NCBI GenBank assembly: GCA_024449915.1
Contig: JAMZAV010001049.1
Location: 186,001 to 250,000, forward strand
Reading direction: 5' to 3'
DNA length: 64,000 nt
From: Sweltsa coloradensis
Lineage: Eukaryota > Arthropoda > Insecta > Plecoptera > Chloroperlidae
The first letter of the stretch is position 1; each line of letters begins with the position of its first letter. The notes beneath the pieces are model-generated. The model saw only the letters and a list, made by a program, of their open reading frames with translations, was not told the origin of the DNA and searched no databases. Positions 49,701-56,390 of this stretch are shown here, piece by piece. A program made the translations under genes and the position numbers.

Positions 49701-52700
49701 GCTGGAATCGGTCGTTTTGGTACTAGGTAGGCCTAGTTCAGTTGGTGCGGTCCAACTTTTCAACACAGTTTTTTTTTTTTTTTTTAAGAAAAAGAATAAA
49801 AAACAACTTCAAATTAGAAACAAATGAAGAAGAACTCATTATTAACGATTTATTTATTCTAATCACTCTGAAAATATACCAATTATATATAGAATAACAC
49901 AGATTGAACACAAACACTTGCTCATTTCACTGTCATTGATTTGCCTTGTTTGGTATTTACGTCTTGATTTTACTTACAAGGCCTACCAACCTTTTTCGCT
50001 AAAATACTCTACCTACAAAACCTTTAATGTCGTTATTTTATATATAAAGAACTTTTATTACAATAGGATTTTCGTTTAAAATAGCGACGTTAAAGGTTTT
50101 GAAGTTTTTTTTGTTACTATAACAGTAAAAACGTGATGATTCTATTTTGGATTTTTTAAATTATGTTCTTGTAAGGTTACTTGCAGTGAGTACATCATCG
50201 CTCCTCGCTACTTATAACTTACTTTTGTTTATAAAACAGAAGCCGAAAATTATTTTTAATTGGTTTCCGCGCATTTATTTTTAATTTACTTTGAAATATC
50301 AGTGATTTGGCAAAGAAAATAAAGTAAAAAAACAAAAAATGGCAATTTCGTCAAACTAGTAGAGTTCCGTCGGAGCCTACAGGGTTGGCTTGGTCAGCTT
50401 TAAATTTAATGTCCCCTAATGAAAATCAGTTACATGTGACTGAGTGGATAGACTCTAAATATGATTATTTTTTATTTATTTTAATGAACACCAGGAACTT
50501 ATTTTATAGTGGCGGTAGAGGCCTACTAAAGTCCCTAAATTAAAATAAAATTCAATACAGTATTTTACAATAGGTAGGAATGTTAGGTTATTGTCATGTA
50601 GGCCTATGTTTTCTGTATGGTCATGTACATATGTACCTGATCGAACAGAGGGTGTTGCGCTAGATACCCAACGTTCTTCTCCTCCGAAACGACCTTGTTA
50701 AGGATGTAATTATCGATGAAGTTTGTCAGCGTCATCAGCCGCTGGCTCCACTCCTCGTCCGTGTACCGAGACCCGAGCTCGACAGGTACGAGTCTCGCTC
50801 CGGCCACGCGACGCAAGTACGAAACGTCGGGCCACCGAGTCAGAGCCGGCCAGTGACCAATACAATCTGTAAAGGTGAATAATAATGGAACAAATGCATG
50901 CCTAGTAGGCCTAATAGCAGGCTTTAGTAAGAGGTTATTTAATTTTAGTAAATTGACTGTAATTTATTATTATATCATCAATTCACCATGCCACTTATTT
51001 TGAGGCCTGATTGAAGTCATGTTTAAACCTACAACAATAGAGTCCAGTTACCAGAGAAAGGTACTTAAAAATTTCAAGGAAATAAAGTACCGTAAACTAC
51101 CAGTAAATAGGAAGGCTATCAGTATACAAATATAGTTTGCATGCCAACATTGATGGATTGATTGACTTAACGTTTTATATTTATGCGCTTGCACTAAACA
51201 AGACGAACCTACATTAATGTTTTGCCAAGCTATTGTTTAAAAGCATGATAGGTTTGTCAATGTTCTTATTGGATCCTCTTGCCATGCAACAGTGAAGTAA
51301 GCATTAGGGGAGAAGGTAGAAAAGTAGACCAGGTAATTTGGCAGTTGGTAGAAGTGTGTAGGTAGGCCTACACTCTTAGTTTAACTATCGTCACAAGTTT
51401 GATCATACACCTACCTCTTAAAATAAACCTTGGAACGAGGTCTACCACACACTACAAGCATTTTTATTGTGTAGTAGCATAGCCTAAACAATTTTTTTTT
51501 TTACAACTAACGACTTGCAGAGCAAATGGCCGTGACTACTAATCACTAAGTTGTAAACAACCTACCGGTCAATATTACGGGAAGCTGAGGGTCAAAATAT
51601 TCCACCCGAAACTTCTCCAATGAAGGTCTTTGAAGACGCAAGATATCTTGACCCTTAACGCCGCCGATAACCTTTTCTCTCGTCTGGGATTCAGCTGAAC
51701 TATTTTGAGGTGTATTTGAAATTGACGTGCTTTGCTTAGATTTCCCGACAAGAAGAGCTGTCGATAGGACTTGAGCAGCATTCTGAAGAAGTCCACCGTG
51801 CGGTGACGCTAACGGAGCTCCGAGCAACAATCCCATGTCTGCCACTTTCAACGCTCTCTCAATTTTGTTATATTCTGAACCGCCATCAACAGTAATCTTT
51901 GAGTCATTTATGTCATGAGGCAAATCATTACTTTTGAGTATAGCTAGAATCTGAAAAATAAAATTGTATTAGGGTCTAAAGGCCTATTTTTATGTTTTCT
52001 AAATAGACATAAGATTAGGTCTAGGGCCTATAGGCCCTATTAAAGGACATCAAAACCCTGGGATTTTTGGGACTACTGAAGTCGTAAAGTGCTCAATGCA
52101 ACAAAAAAAACATTCAACTTTTTGAGTTACTCGTTCGGAACTCTCAATTTACGAGAAAATTCGTAATTTTATGTTGTTCTCAACTCACAGGCTACCTACA
52201 TTCCTTACGAGTGACATCTACGCAACTATGAACCACCACAAGCTGAAACGTTGTACACGAGGATAAAATGAAGAAAGACCACGGAACACATTGGTAGGCC
52301 TACCTTGTTTTTGTCTGAGCACTAGCCTATATCGGAACAAGGGTAGTATGACGGAATGGCTAATTTTGCACCAATTTTTGTTGTTGTTCAAAACCATGCA
52401 AAATCACTAGTAAATAAAAAATAAACATGCGGAAATCCACTTTTACCGACAATTTCCCCACAAAAAACATGAAAAACCGGAAAGGAAAATGAAAGGAGTG
52501 ATGCGGCCTAGGCCTACCTGCTGAGATGTTTTGCTCACTGCAAATAACCTAACAAGAACATAATAAAAAAAATCCAAAATAGAAATCATCATGTTTTTGC
52601 TGTTATAGTAACAAAAAAAACTTCATAACCTTTAACGTCGCTATTTTAAACGAAAGTCCTATTGTAGTGAAAGTCATTTATATTTAAAATAGCTAGGTCT

Positions 52701-54260
52701 ACGTTAAAAAGGCTTTGTAGGTGGAGTATTTTAGTGAAAAAGGTTGGTAGGCCTAGTAAGTAAACATGGCGACCAAATGACAGTGAAATGAGCGAGTGTT
52801 TGTGTTCAATCTGTGTTCATTATTCTATATTGGTATATTTTCAGAGTGATTAGTAAAAATAAATAGTTAATAATGAGTTCTTCATTTATTTCTCATTTGA
52901 AATTGTTTTTTATTGTTTTCTTCGAAAAAAAAACAGTGTTGAAAAGTTGGACCGCACCAACTGAACTAGTAGTACCAAAACGACCAATTCAAGCAAACTA
53001 AAAGTGATTAAATAAGTCCAGAAACTACTTTCCGCGGCCAAAACCCAAGTAAGTAATACATAATAATATTCAGGTAGAAAAAGGAAAATCATAAATTTAG
53101 CCTAATACAAAATAACATTTCCGTCAAATTACCCTTATACCGCCTATATCTTCGGCTACAGAGACTGTTCTTTAACGCGCTTGTCATAGTATAAGATTAA
53201 GATTAACTTTAAGATTAAGATTTAAGATTAACTTTATTAAGTTCAGTTTTGAGTTCATCAACTCGGTTACCAAACATTTACAACAATAACAATAACAATA
53301 ACACCTAGGCCTAGGCCTATTTCCGTCTGCAAGGACCTGGACCCTTATTCTGTTAAAATCTGTTTATGTCGAATTTCAAAATGAGAAGTGACAAGTGCCA
53401 TTCTGTTTGATTCAAAATGGCCGTCTCTTTCGAAATCCTGTTCGAAAAATTTGACTTCTCCTCACCGAAATATTTTCAAGTGAAAGCTATTTAGACGCAC
53501 GTGATTGGCTAGTTAAATCTTAACTGCTTTCTCGCCTTGGTTGAAATCGCCTTCAAACGAAAACTTGGGATCTGCCCATATACCGGTAGACCTAGCCTAT
53601 CAGGTCACTATGAAGCGCATTCTTCCAAGCCAGTAGCAGAATTAAGACGGCAGTGATTTTCCTCTGCCATGGAAATTTACATATGGCGTTGGATGCGCAC
53701 GCATTATGAAGCCGTTTTGAAGTGTATATAGGCCTACCGGTATCTTGTTGTAAGCCAAGGCGGTTTGGTTTCTCCAACTCACTTCCAAAAGCGAGTTGAT
53801 CGGAAGCGCTTTGAGGCAAATTAAACGTGTATATCACAGTCGGAAATCGGCTGGAGCCAAAGCGCATTGAACGTATGTGATATACGTAGTACCTATTCCG
53901 AGTACAACTTATGCAGTTTTTTAATTAGACAAACGTTTCATAGCCCACCTTTATGAAGGATGCCGCAGAGTAAAGATGTCTCTGAATAAGAGGAACTTTA
54001 CTCCAATGCCCAGTGTTCAATGCTTCCCACGTGATATCCAGAACAGAACCTATACTCATGCGTGCATAGTTGTAACTAACTGTTTCTGATTCATCGCATT
54101 TCGACACATCGTCTGGGAAAGATGGCTTGGATCGTACAATATCTTCTGCTTCACCGAACATCCACAAAACGGATGGTTCAACTCCTGGTGCCAATGATTT
54201 AACAAACTTCTCTGGTGGAAAAAGTTTGTGTAATTCGGACAGCACATTTCCAATGTCCAT
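23403..54260 (-). CDS. KDM8: KDM8/JMJD5 JmjC-domain 2-oxoglutarate oxygenase, five exons, complete
   Basis: Exons on the - strand: 53949-54260, 51566-51950, 50637-50866, 47948-48106, 23403-23660. They join in frame (phases 0, 1, 0, 0) through GT-AG introns to give 447 aa. JMJD5/KDM8 is an Fe(II)- and 2-oxoglutarate-dependent oxygenase (arginyl hydroxylase, with debated histone demethylase or protease roles) acting in the nucleus. The N-terminal helical half carries [15 protein letters not shown]. The JmjC half carries [49 protein letters not shown] and [19 protein letters not shown], and ends FSVSFWWQ like human KDM8. The Fe triad is H352, D354 and H431, and the 2-oxoglutarate lysine is probably K367. 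An in-frame TAA (54294-54296) precedes the ATG. Intron 4 (23661-47947) is 24.3 kb and contains all of MDH1B on the opposite strand. Human KDM8 is 416 aa; the extra length is mostly linker in exon 2. Confidence 0.95.
24035..24168 (+). pseudogene. LINE ORF2 C-terminal fragment (in KDM8 intron 4)
   Basis: The frame reads [20 protein letters not shown] and [19 protein letters not shown], ending NK-stop. This is the usual non-LTR retrotransposon tail (LP..IK......FK..L...LL). Upstream is truncated. Confidence 0.6.
24170..25196. other. KDM8 intron 4, no feature beyond microsatellite
   Basis: AT-rich. A TGATGATGACGATGATGATAA run lies near 24507-24533. Short open frames show no signature. Confidence 0.4.
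25297..26185 (+). mobile_element. Helentron-like family 2 element with palindromic 3' part
   Basis: It starts AACGAGTGAGCGTAGCGAAC and ends GGCTCACTCACTCG, AACGACTTTGGCGTT, TTCCCTAG, next to T. The subterminal CACTCACTCGTT is the inverse of the 5' end. From 25903 to 26186 the element is one large inverted repeat (CTAGGGAAACGCCAAAGTCG versus CGACTTTGGCGTTTTCCCTA). A second copy is at 30610-32077 on -. Confidence 0.55.
25845..25915 (-). repeat. tRNA-like sequence inside the family 2 element
   Basis: On - it reads TAGTCTAGTTGGCTAAGGCG (A-box type) and GTGGGTTCAATCCCC (B box), with a 6-bp TTTCCC/GGGAAA acceptor-like pairing that is offset from tRNA geometry. Probably a captured SINE head or tRNA pseudogene. 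Confidence 0.45.
26658..27562. repeat. fragments of family 1 and associated dispersed repeats
   Basis: 27180-27300 (TTCTGACCAAACGGGTGG, then CATTAAGGTAATAGTGAT) repeats internal sequence of family 1. 26740-26830 (AAAATCCTCCAAGGTCAC on -) recurs near 46850. No coding frame is supported. Confidence 0.5.
27571..27870. mobile_element. hAT MITE with perfect 8-bp target duplication
   Basis: The ends CAGGGATGGCCAACT and AGTTGGCCATCCCTG are inverted. CCTTACAC occurs at 27563-27570 and 27871-27878. The related repeat at 3265-3290 has CCTTACAC once, in unbroken context, and so does the inverted copy near 30030. 300 bp with a GC-rich left shoulder (GGCGGGCCGCGGGCC). Confidence 0.85.
28070..29030 (+). 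pseudogene. LINE reverse-transcriptase C-terminal fragment with one frameshift
   Basis: The frame at 28070 reads [20 protein letters not shown] and [14 protein letters not shown], the RT palm with its YADD active site, until a stop at 28220. A 1-nt shift then opens 28215-29030: [35 protein letters not shown] and APHIDYCSS (thumb and connection), ending at 29028-29030. It matches RT-type ORF2 of Jockey/CR1-like LINEs. It is 5'-truncated and shifted, hence dead, but the 271 open codons suggest a fairly young copy. It lies in KDM8 intron 4, upstream of MDH1B. Confidence 0.8.
29031..29960 (+). repeat. LINE 3' UTR, split by a Helentron-like insertion
   Basis: 29080-29283 and 29758-29960 together equal the reverse complement of 5165-5575. 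The interruption at 29284-29757 is absent from that copy. Confidence 0.7.
29284..29757 (+). mobile_element. Helentron-like family 1 element with demonstrable empty site
   Basis: It starts TTGGATGAGCGTAGCGAGCG and ends CGCTCATCCATCAACGCGGC, GGGACTTAAGCGTTTTCCTAG. The flanks are GGATAA and TAATAG; the paralogue at 5165-5575 reads GGATAATAATAG, so nothing was duplicated at insertion. 474 bp, non-coding, with internal repeats of TTTATCCGATTGTAATGA. Confidence 0.7.
30425..30559 (+). CDS. MDH1B: MDH1B exon 1 (residues 1-45)
   Basis: The frame runs from ATG at 30425 to CAA, before donor GTAAGT at 30560. It encodes [13 protein letters not shown] and then [11 protein letters not shown], the thioredoxin-like N terminus typical of MDH1B and absent from MDH1. 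Phase 0. Confidence 0.9.
30425..45012 (+). CDS. MDH1B: MDH1B, malate-dehydrogenase-like protein, five exons, nested antisense in KDM8 intron 4
   Basis: Exons: 30425-30559, 33963-34166, 37703-38025, 40912-41528, 44450-45012. They join in frame (phases 0, 0, 2, 1) to 613 aa. MDH1B is a poorly studied paralogue of cytosolic malate dehydrogenase linked to cilia and sperm, with an N-terminal thioredoxin-like extension before the Rossmann domain. The start [20 protein letters not shown] resembles vertebrate MDH1B. Then come [20 protein letters not shown], the nucleotide-binding strand [30 protein letters not shown], and the C-terminal [12 protein letters not shown] followed by [10 protein letters not shown]. 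Where catalytic MDH1 has GNHS, this protein has [12 protein letters not shown], so the active-site histidine is absent, as in vertebrate MDH1B. The C terminus is a long acidic run (E and D, about residues 588-613). A poly(A) signal follows at 45071. Confidence 0.93.
30609..30886. repeat. 278-bp inverted repeat at the 3' end of the family 2 element, in MDH1B intron 1
   Basis: CTAGGGAAACGCCAAAGTCG...GAGTGAGTGAGCCATGTGTT pairs with AACACATGGCTCACTCACTC...CGACTTTGGCGTTTCCCTAG. The same structure is at 25903-26186. Confidence 0.65.
30610..32077 (-). mobile_element. Helentron-like family 2 element, second copy (MDH1B intron 1)
   Basis: Read on -, it starts AAACGAGTGAGCGCAGC near 32077, continues TCGACTTAAACGGCCCTTATT, CAGCCGAATCGCTGAACAGA and TTGCGCTGAAATTTTAATC exactly as in 25297-25440, and ends TTTCCCTAG at 30610 with T after it. 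It carries an Asp-rich open frame on - (31084-31515) that includes [20 protein letters not shown]; a related block is at 16.5-16.8 kb. Confidence 0.55.
32555..33816. repeat. 1.26-kb near-perfect palindrome in MDH1B intron 1
   Basis: The arms of about 620 bp begin CAGAGACCTTCCTTAAATGA and mirror to GGAAGGTCTCTG at 33816, centred near 33185 with a short spacer. GCCGCCATATTGGAAAATGG and ATCCAATATGGCTGCTAATT are inside both arms. It ends 146 bp before exon 2. No target duplication is visible. It could be a foldback transposon or an inverted duplication. Confidence 0.7.
33963..34166 (+). CDS. MDH1B: MDH1B exon 2 (residues 46-113)
   Basis: The acceptor is TGCCCTTCAG ending 33962. An alternative CAG at 33927 would put TAA in frame and was rejected. 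It encodes [20 protein letters not shown] and [15 protein letters not shown], matching MDH1B. The donor is GAG|GTTTGA at 34167, a weak donor. Phase 0. Confidence 0.9.
34256..34410 (+). repeat. tRNA-derived SINE (head lacking the anticodon arm) in MDH1B intron 2
   Basis: TGGTCTTGTGGTTAGCATAT is a good D-arm/A-box and CAGGATTCGATTCCTG a good T-arm/B-box, but they are only a few bases apart, so the anticodon arm is gone. A non-tRNA body follows. Confidence 0.55.
35418..35633 (+). pseudogene. LINE ORF2 C-terminal fragment (MDH1B intron 2)
   Basis: The 71-codon frame contains [20 protein letters not shown] and [20 protein letters not shown] followed by INRLYT-stop, a typical non-LTR element tail. 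Nothing upstream continues it. Confidence 0.6.
35882..36506 (+). mobile_element. Helentron-like family 1 element (MDH1B intron 2)
   Basis: It begins TTGGATGAGCGAAGCGAAG and ends CTCATCCATCAACGCGGCGG...GCGTTTTCCTAG, next to T. The internal 120-bp unit with CTTTATCCGATTGTAATGA is tandemly repeated twice. 625 bp. Confidence 0.6.
36899..37645 (+). mobile_element. Helentron-like family 1 element (MDH1B intron 2, 57 bp before exon 3)
   Basis: A|TTGGATGAGCGAAGCGAAG ... CATCCATCAACGCGGCGG ... GCGTTTTCCTAG|T. The internal unit GACCAAACGGGTGRGGCTAC is duplicated. It ends close to the exon 3 acceptor, leaving a short unique pyrimidine tract. Confidence 0.6.
37703..38025 (+). CDS. MDH1B: MDH1B exon 3 (residues 114-221), Rossmann nucleotide-binding start
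   Basis: The acceptor CTTTCCCTGCAG has a good pyrimidine tract. It encodes [20 protein letters not shown], the position of the MDH dinucleotide loop, and ends [12 protein letters not shown] with the split codon AG|G at donor GTGTGT (38026). Phase 2. Confidence 0.93.
38061..38862. repeat. stack of palindromes flanked by (AT)n in MDH1B intron 3
   Basis: Inner stem 1 spans 38094-38423 (GTTAAGTTATACTTTACGG mirrored at the end). Inner stem 2 spans 38443-38829, with arms of about 190 bp. An outer pairing joins CTTTCGTGATTCATGG (38074) with CCATGGATCACGAAAG (38835-38850). Both inner elements carry GAAAATGGAAnC..AGTyTTCTGAAACGTT. (AT)n tracts lie at 38049-38060, 38424-38436 and 38863-38894. Confidence 0.65.
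38895..40911. other. rest of MDH1B intron 3
   Basis: AT-rich, mostly without structure. A GC-richer patch at 40080-40190 has a 60-codon - frame of no recognised family. No conserved exon was found here. Confidence 0.4.
40912..41528 (+). CDS. MDH1B: MDH1B exon 4 (residues 221-427), catalytic-domain equivalent
   Basis: The acceptor TTTTGCCTCTAG is followed by [19 protein letters not shown]. The region holds the MDH active-site equivalent ([20 protein letters not shown]), where the catalytic histidine is replaced. It ends [12 protein letters not shown] at donor GTATGT (41529). Phase 1. Confidence 0.93.
41583..43563. repeat. nested palindromes filling most of MDH1B intron 4
   Basis: Outer pairs: GGCTGCTTTGAG with AAAGCAGCC, TTGCGCTCAAAATC with GATTTTGAGCGTGAA, and TAGGGAACTAGCC with GGCTAGTTCCCTA. 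An independent inner palindrome (42030-42680) pairs AGAAACACCGGAGAA with TTCTCCGGTGTTTCT and closes near 42330 with inverted TCTCGC/GCGAGA and GGGATTATTATAAG/CTTATAATCCC. Confidence 0.55.
44450..45012 (+). CDS. MDH1B: MDH1B exon 5 (residues 427-613), C terminus with acidic tail
   Basis: The acceptor TTTTTGTACAG precedes [19 protein letters not shown], then a charged helix ([22 protein letters not shown]) and a terminal run of Glu and Asp. The stop TAG is at 45010-45012. The extension past the dehydrogenase fold is longer than I expect for vertebrate MDH1B. Confidence 0.93.
45071..45076 (+). terminator. MDH1B polyadenylation signal
   Basis: AATAAA lies 59 bp after the MDH1B stop codon, giving a very short 3' UTR. 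Confidence 0.65.
45243..47653. mobile_element. hAT-like MITE carrying a Helentron-like insertion (KDM8 intron 4)
   Basis: It starts CAGTCTTGGGGACGTTCC and ends GTTCCTCCCCAAGACTG. The flanks GGGGATAG (45235-45242) and GGGGATAT (47654-47661) match at 7 of 8 bases. Repeated AAAGGAACT/AGTTCCTTTT units lie inside. Without the insert at 45373-47144 it is about 640 bp. Confidence 0.65.
45373..47144 (+). mobile_element. long Helentron-like family 1 element
   Basis: A|TTGTATGAGCAAAGCGAAG ... TTTATCCATCAATGCGAC ... CAGCCTAG|T. 1772 bp, the longest copy. The first 800 bp match the other copies; 46200-47000 adds extra sequence, including an (AAAT)n run (46763-46792). Near 45480-45750 a small inverted repeat (ATCGATGGTGAAGAACCAA mirrored by TTGGTTCTTCACCATCGAT) is a further insertion. 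Confidence 0.5.
47948..48106 (-). CDS. KDM8: KDM8 exon 4 (residues 310-362) with the Fe-binding HxD
   Basis: The acceptor TTCCTCGCAG precedes [33 protein letters not shown] supplies the first two Fe(II) ligands, H352 and D354. The exon ends LLAQ before donor GTAAGT (47947-47942), phase 0. The next exon is 24.3 kb away. Confidence 0.95.
48593..49165 (+). mobile_element. Helentron-like family 1 element (KDM8 intron 3)
   Basis: TTGGATGAGCGAAGCAAAG ... CTCATCTATAAACGCGGCG ... GCGTTTTCCTAG|T. 573 bp. It gives the uninterrupted GCAAGTGCTTTTTTAATGCA (on -), used to define the family 2 insertion at 25.3 kb. Confidence 0.6.
49555..50200 (+). repeat. dispersed repeat arm A in KDM8 intron 3 (inverse of 52520-53150)
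   Basis: GGCCGCGGAAAGTAGTTTCTGGACTTATTTAATCACTTTTAG-type sequence, GGTGCGGTCCAACTTTTCAA, and CAGATTGAACACAAACACTTG are all present inverted at 52.5-53.15 kb. A related end (GTCGGAGCCTACA) occurs at 34557 and 50371. It contains inverted CCTTTAACGTCG modules. Confidence 0.65.
50637..50866 (-). CDS. KDM8: KDM8 exon 3 (residues 233-309)
   Basis: The acceptor CCTTTACAG ends at 50867. The split codon GAT is followed by [20 protein letters not shown], then [16 protein letters not shown] and [12 protein letters not shown], which is almost identical to vertebrate JMJD5. The donor is CAG|GTACAT at 50636, phase 0. Confidence 0.95.
51566..51950 (-). CDS. KDM8: KDM8 exon 2 (residues 105-233)
   Basis: It begins after a TATTTTTCAG acceptor (51951-51960) with [11 protein letters not shown] and contains [18 protein letters not shown] and [18 protein letters not shown], both conserved in KDM8. 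It ends at ACC-G before donor GTAGGT (51565), phase 1. The region between (about residues 150-200) is a low-complexity S/T/Q linker longer than in vertebrates. Confidence 0.92.
52520..53150 (-). repeat. dispersed repeat arm B in KDM8 intron 1 (inverse of 49555-50200)
   Basis: It mirrors arm A over about 600 bp, with KDM8 exons 2 and 3 lying between the arms. It includes CAAGTGTTTGTGTTCAATCTG-like and AAACTACTTTCCGCGGCC sequence. Confidence 0.65.
53949..54260 (-). CDS. KDM8: KDM8 exon 1 (residues 1-104)
   Basis: The ATG at 54258-54260 opens 104 codons beginning [16 protein letters not shown]. The block [22 protein letters not shown] matches the vertebrate N-terminal helical domain (SWEKLNTGTW). 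The donor is GTGGGC at 53948 after codon AAG, phase 0. The first in-frame upstream stop is TAA at 54294-54296, so this is the first usable ATG. Confidence 0.9.
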
Positions 54261-54420
54261 TAGGCTACTTCTAACTAGGTGCCCTCCTAAAGTTTAAGGT
54301 TATGATTCCAATGACAGGTCAAGCTTTGAGCTGACGATCACGTACGATTTTGCTTTCACAACAGCCAACCATACCTAGCAACACCGAGGGCTTACAAGCT
54401 AGACCTAATCATTTTAATAT
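54261..54420 (-). promoter_or_regulatory. presumed KDM8 5' UTR and promoter region
   Basis: This lies directly upstream of the KDM8 ATG. In-frame stop TAA at 54294-54296. No TATA or CCAAT box stands out, and there is one RFX-type half site (GTTGCTAGG on -, near 54374-54382). Assignment rests on position only. Confidence 0.3.
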
Positions 54421-55635
54421 GGTATAATGAACATTATCAATACGAATTATTAAGATACTGATTGATCGTACACGTTTTTATACAAAATCAAAACAAACCT
54501 TCAACGAAACATGCTCGGCCTACCAATCCCACCATGTGCTAGTAATGTACCAACATACCACACCAATATCCCGTAACAAAAATATAAACTTTCACAAAAA
54601 AAACAATACGCGTAATATAATTATATTTGAAAAACCTAGAAGAACATAAAACAAATATATTTATTAATTAATTTAACGGTGACATTGCTTGAAACTGTTC
54701 GGCAATGCCAATATTAATTAGACATATTTTGGTTAATGGCTTTGTTACGTTGGTTATTTTACGTAAGTGCGATATATCGATAGTAACTTGGTCGTTGGAA
54801 GTTGGTACAGCAAGCATCCAACAGATGACGTGCGGTTCGTTGACCGTTTTTCTATCAGCTGTTCAAGGTCATTGTTGAGCTGGTCAAAACAAACAAAGCC
54901 TTTCAAGTTTTTGTTCAGTTGTGTGCACGGACCGAAGAAGATAGCTTGTCAGTATCCTACATGTGTGATTTTGTGAAGTGTGGACGATTAAATGTGATTT
55001 ACTGCCAAATAAAGAGTGATTTTGACGCCAATTTCTATTATTTGAGGATAATCTAGGCTAGGACCTAGGCGACGTAACCCTAACCCCAGTTTAGCCTACT
55101 GTAGGTAAGTTCAGTTATAAAAGGGTTATTTACCAGCATGCTTACCTTAAACCAAACTGTCCATACCAACCGAAAGAGTAGGCCTACCTAAAGGTATTCT
55201 AGGCCCTAGGCCTAGGCATTGATGTAATTTTTAGAGAACTTTGATCTTGGCTTGGCAACCCGAGACTTTTCTGTCTAGGCCTAAGGTAGGGCCTAGGCTA
55301 GGCTAGGTAGAGCTTAGGTAGGGGGCTCCCGAAAAGCACATGGAGCCTAGGGCTTAAGCCCCTAGGCCTAGCCCACCTAATAAGCAAGCAGGGAGATCAG
55401 TAATTTAGGCTATCCTAGGCATAGCCCCTAGGCCTAGGGCCACCCATTGCCTGCCCTTTTCGAGAAGGCAGAGGATATTCTTACGGCATACCGTAAGAAT
55501 TACTAGAAATTATTCTTACAGTATGTGTTTTCATTGGTTGTCTCATCACGTGACTCATCAACAGGCGCGCCGTAAGAATAGTGTATAGTAATTCTTACGG
55601 TCTATGCTTACTATGACCATGCACTAGGCAGACCT
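54421..55635. other. intergenic, AGGCCT/CCTAGG cluster and small hairpins
   Basis: No gene recognised. 55180-55450 is dense in CCTAGGC and AGGCCT. ATTCTTACGGcataCCGTAAGAAT at 55477-55500 is a perfect 10-bp hairpin, and ATTCTTACGG recurs near 55590. Confidence 0.45.
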
Positions 55636-55644
55636 AGGCTAAGC

Positions 55645-55850
55645 CTAACGTCGCTATTTTGAATCTAAAGTACCTACCTACAAAACCTTTAACGTCGCTA
55701 TTTTAAATCTAAAGTACCTACAAAACCTTTAACGTCGCTATTTTAAATCTAAAGTAGGCCTACCTACAAAACCTTTAACGTCGCTATTTTAAATCTAAAG
55801 TAGGCCTACCTACAAAACCTTTAACGTCGCTATTTTAAATCTAAAGCTTT
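55645..55850. repeat. tandem repeat of the CCTTTAACGTCGCTATTTTAAA module
   Basis: Five units of about 38-48 bp, each AACGTCGCTATTTTAAATCT followed by AAAGTA, optionally GGCCTACC, then TACAAAACCTTT. Unit length varies by presence of GGCCTACC. Confidence 0.8.
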
Positions 55851-55865
55851 AAATCTAGCCTAAGG

Positions 55866-56390
55866 CCTACATGCTTTATCCGATTGTTATGATTTTTTCA
55901 CAAAACCCCTATTTTATGAATTAATATATTCATGTGAAATTTGAGTGCAATCGAAAAATTATTTCTTATGAAAATCGCAATTTTACGATTTTTTTTTAAT
56001 TTTTAAAACATTCTTCGACTTATCCCTACCTACATGCTTTATCCGATTGTAATGATTTTTTCACAGAACCTTAATTTTATGAATTAACATATTGTTCTGA
56101 AATTTGAGCGCAATCAAAAAATAATTTCTTATGAAAATCGCAATTTTACGCATTTTTCGTTTAAAAAAAAATTCTTCAACGAATAACATCTAGGCCTACA
56201 TGCTTTATCCTATTGTAATGAATGATATTTTCACAGAACCTCCATTTTATGAATTTATTTATTTGTGTAAAATTTGAGCGCAATCGAAAAATAATTTCTC
56301 AAGAAAGACGCAATTTTACACTTTTTTCGTTTAAAAAAACATACGCTCATCCAACAACGCGCCTGAAAAAGCGTTTGCGAAGCTTCCTAG
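55866..56390 (+). mobile_element. 5'-truncated Helentron-like family 1 element
   Basis: It starts within the internal CTACATGCTTTATCCGATTG unit, repeated three times, and ends CGCTCATCCAACAACGCGCC...GCGTTTGCGAAGCTTCCTAG|T. The end resembles the copy at 25197. Confidence 0.6.

Noticed and set aside
54374..54382. RFX X-box upstream of KDM8
   Set aside because: Only one half site (GTTGCTAGG) is convincing and KDM8 is not a ciliary gene.
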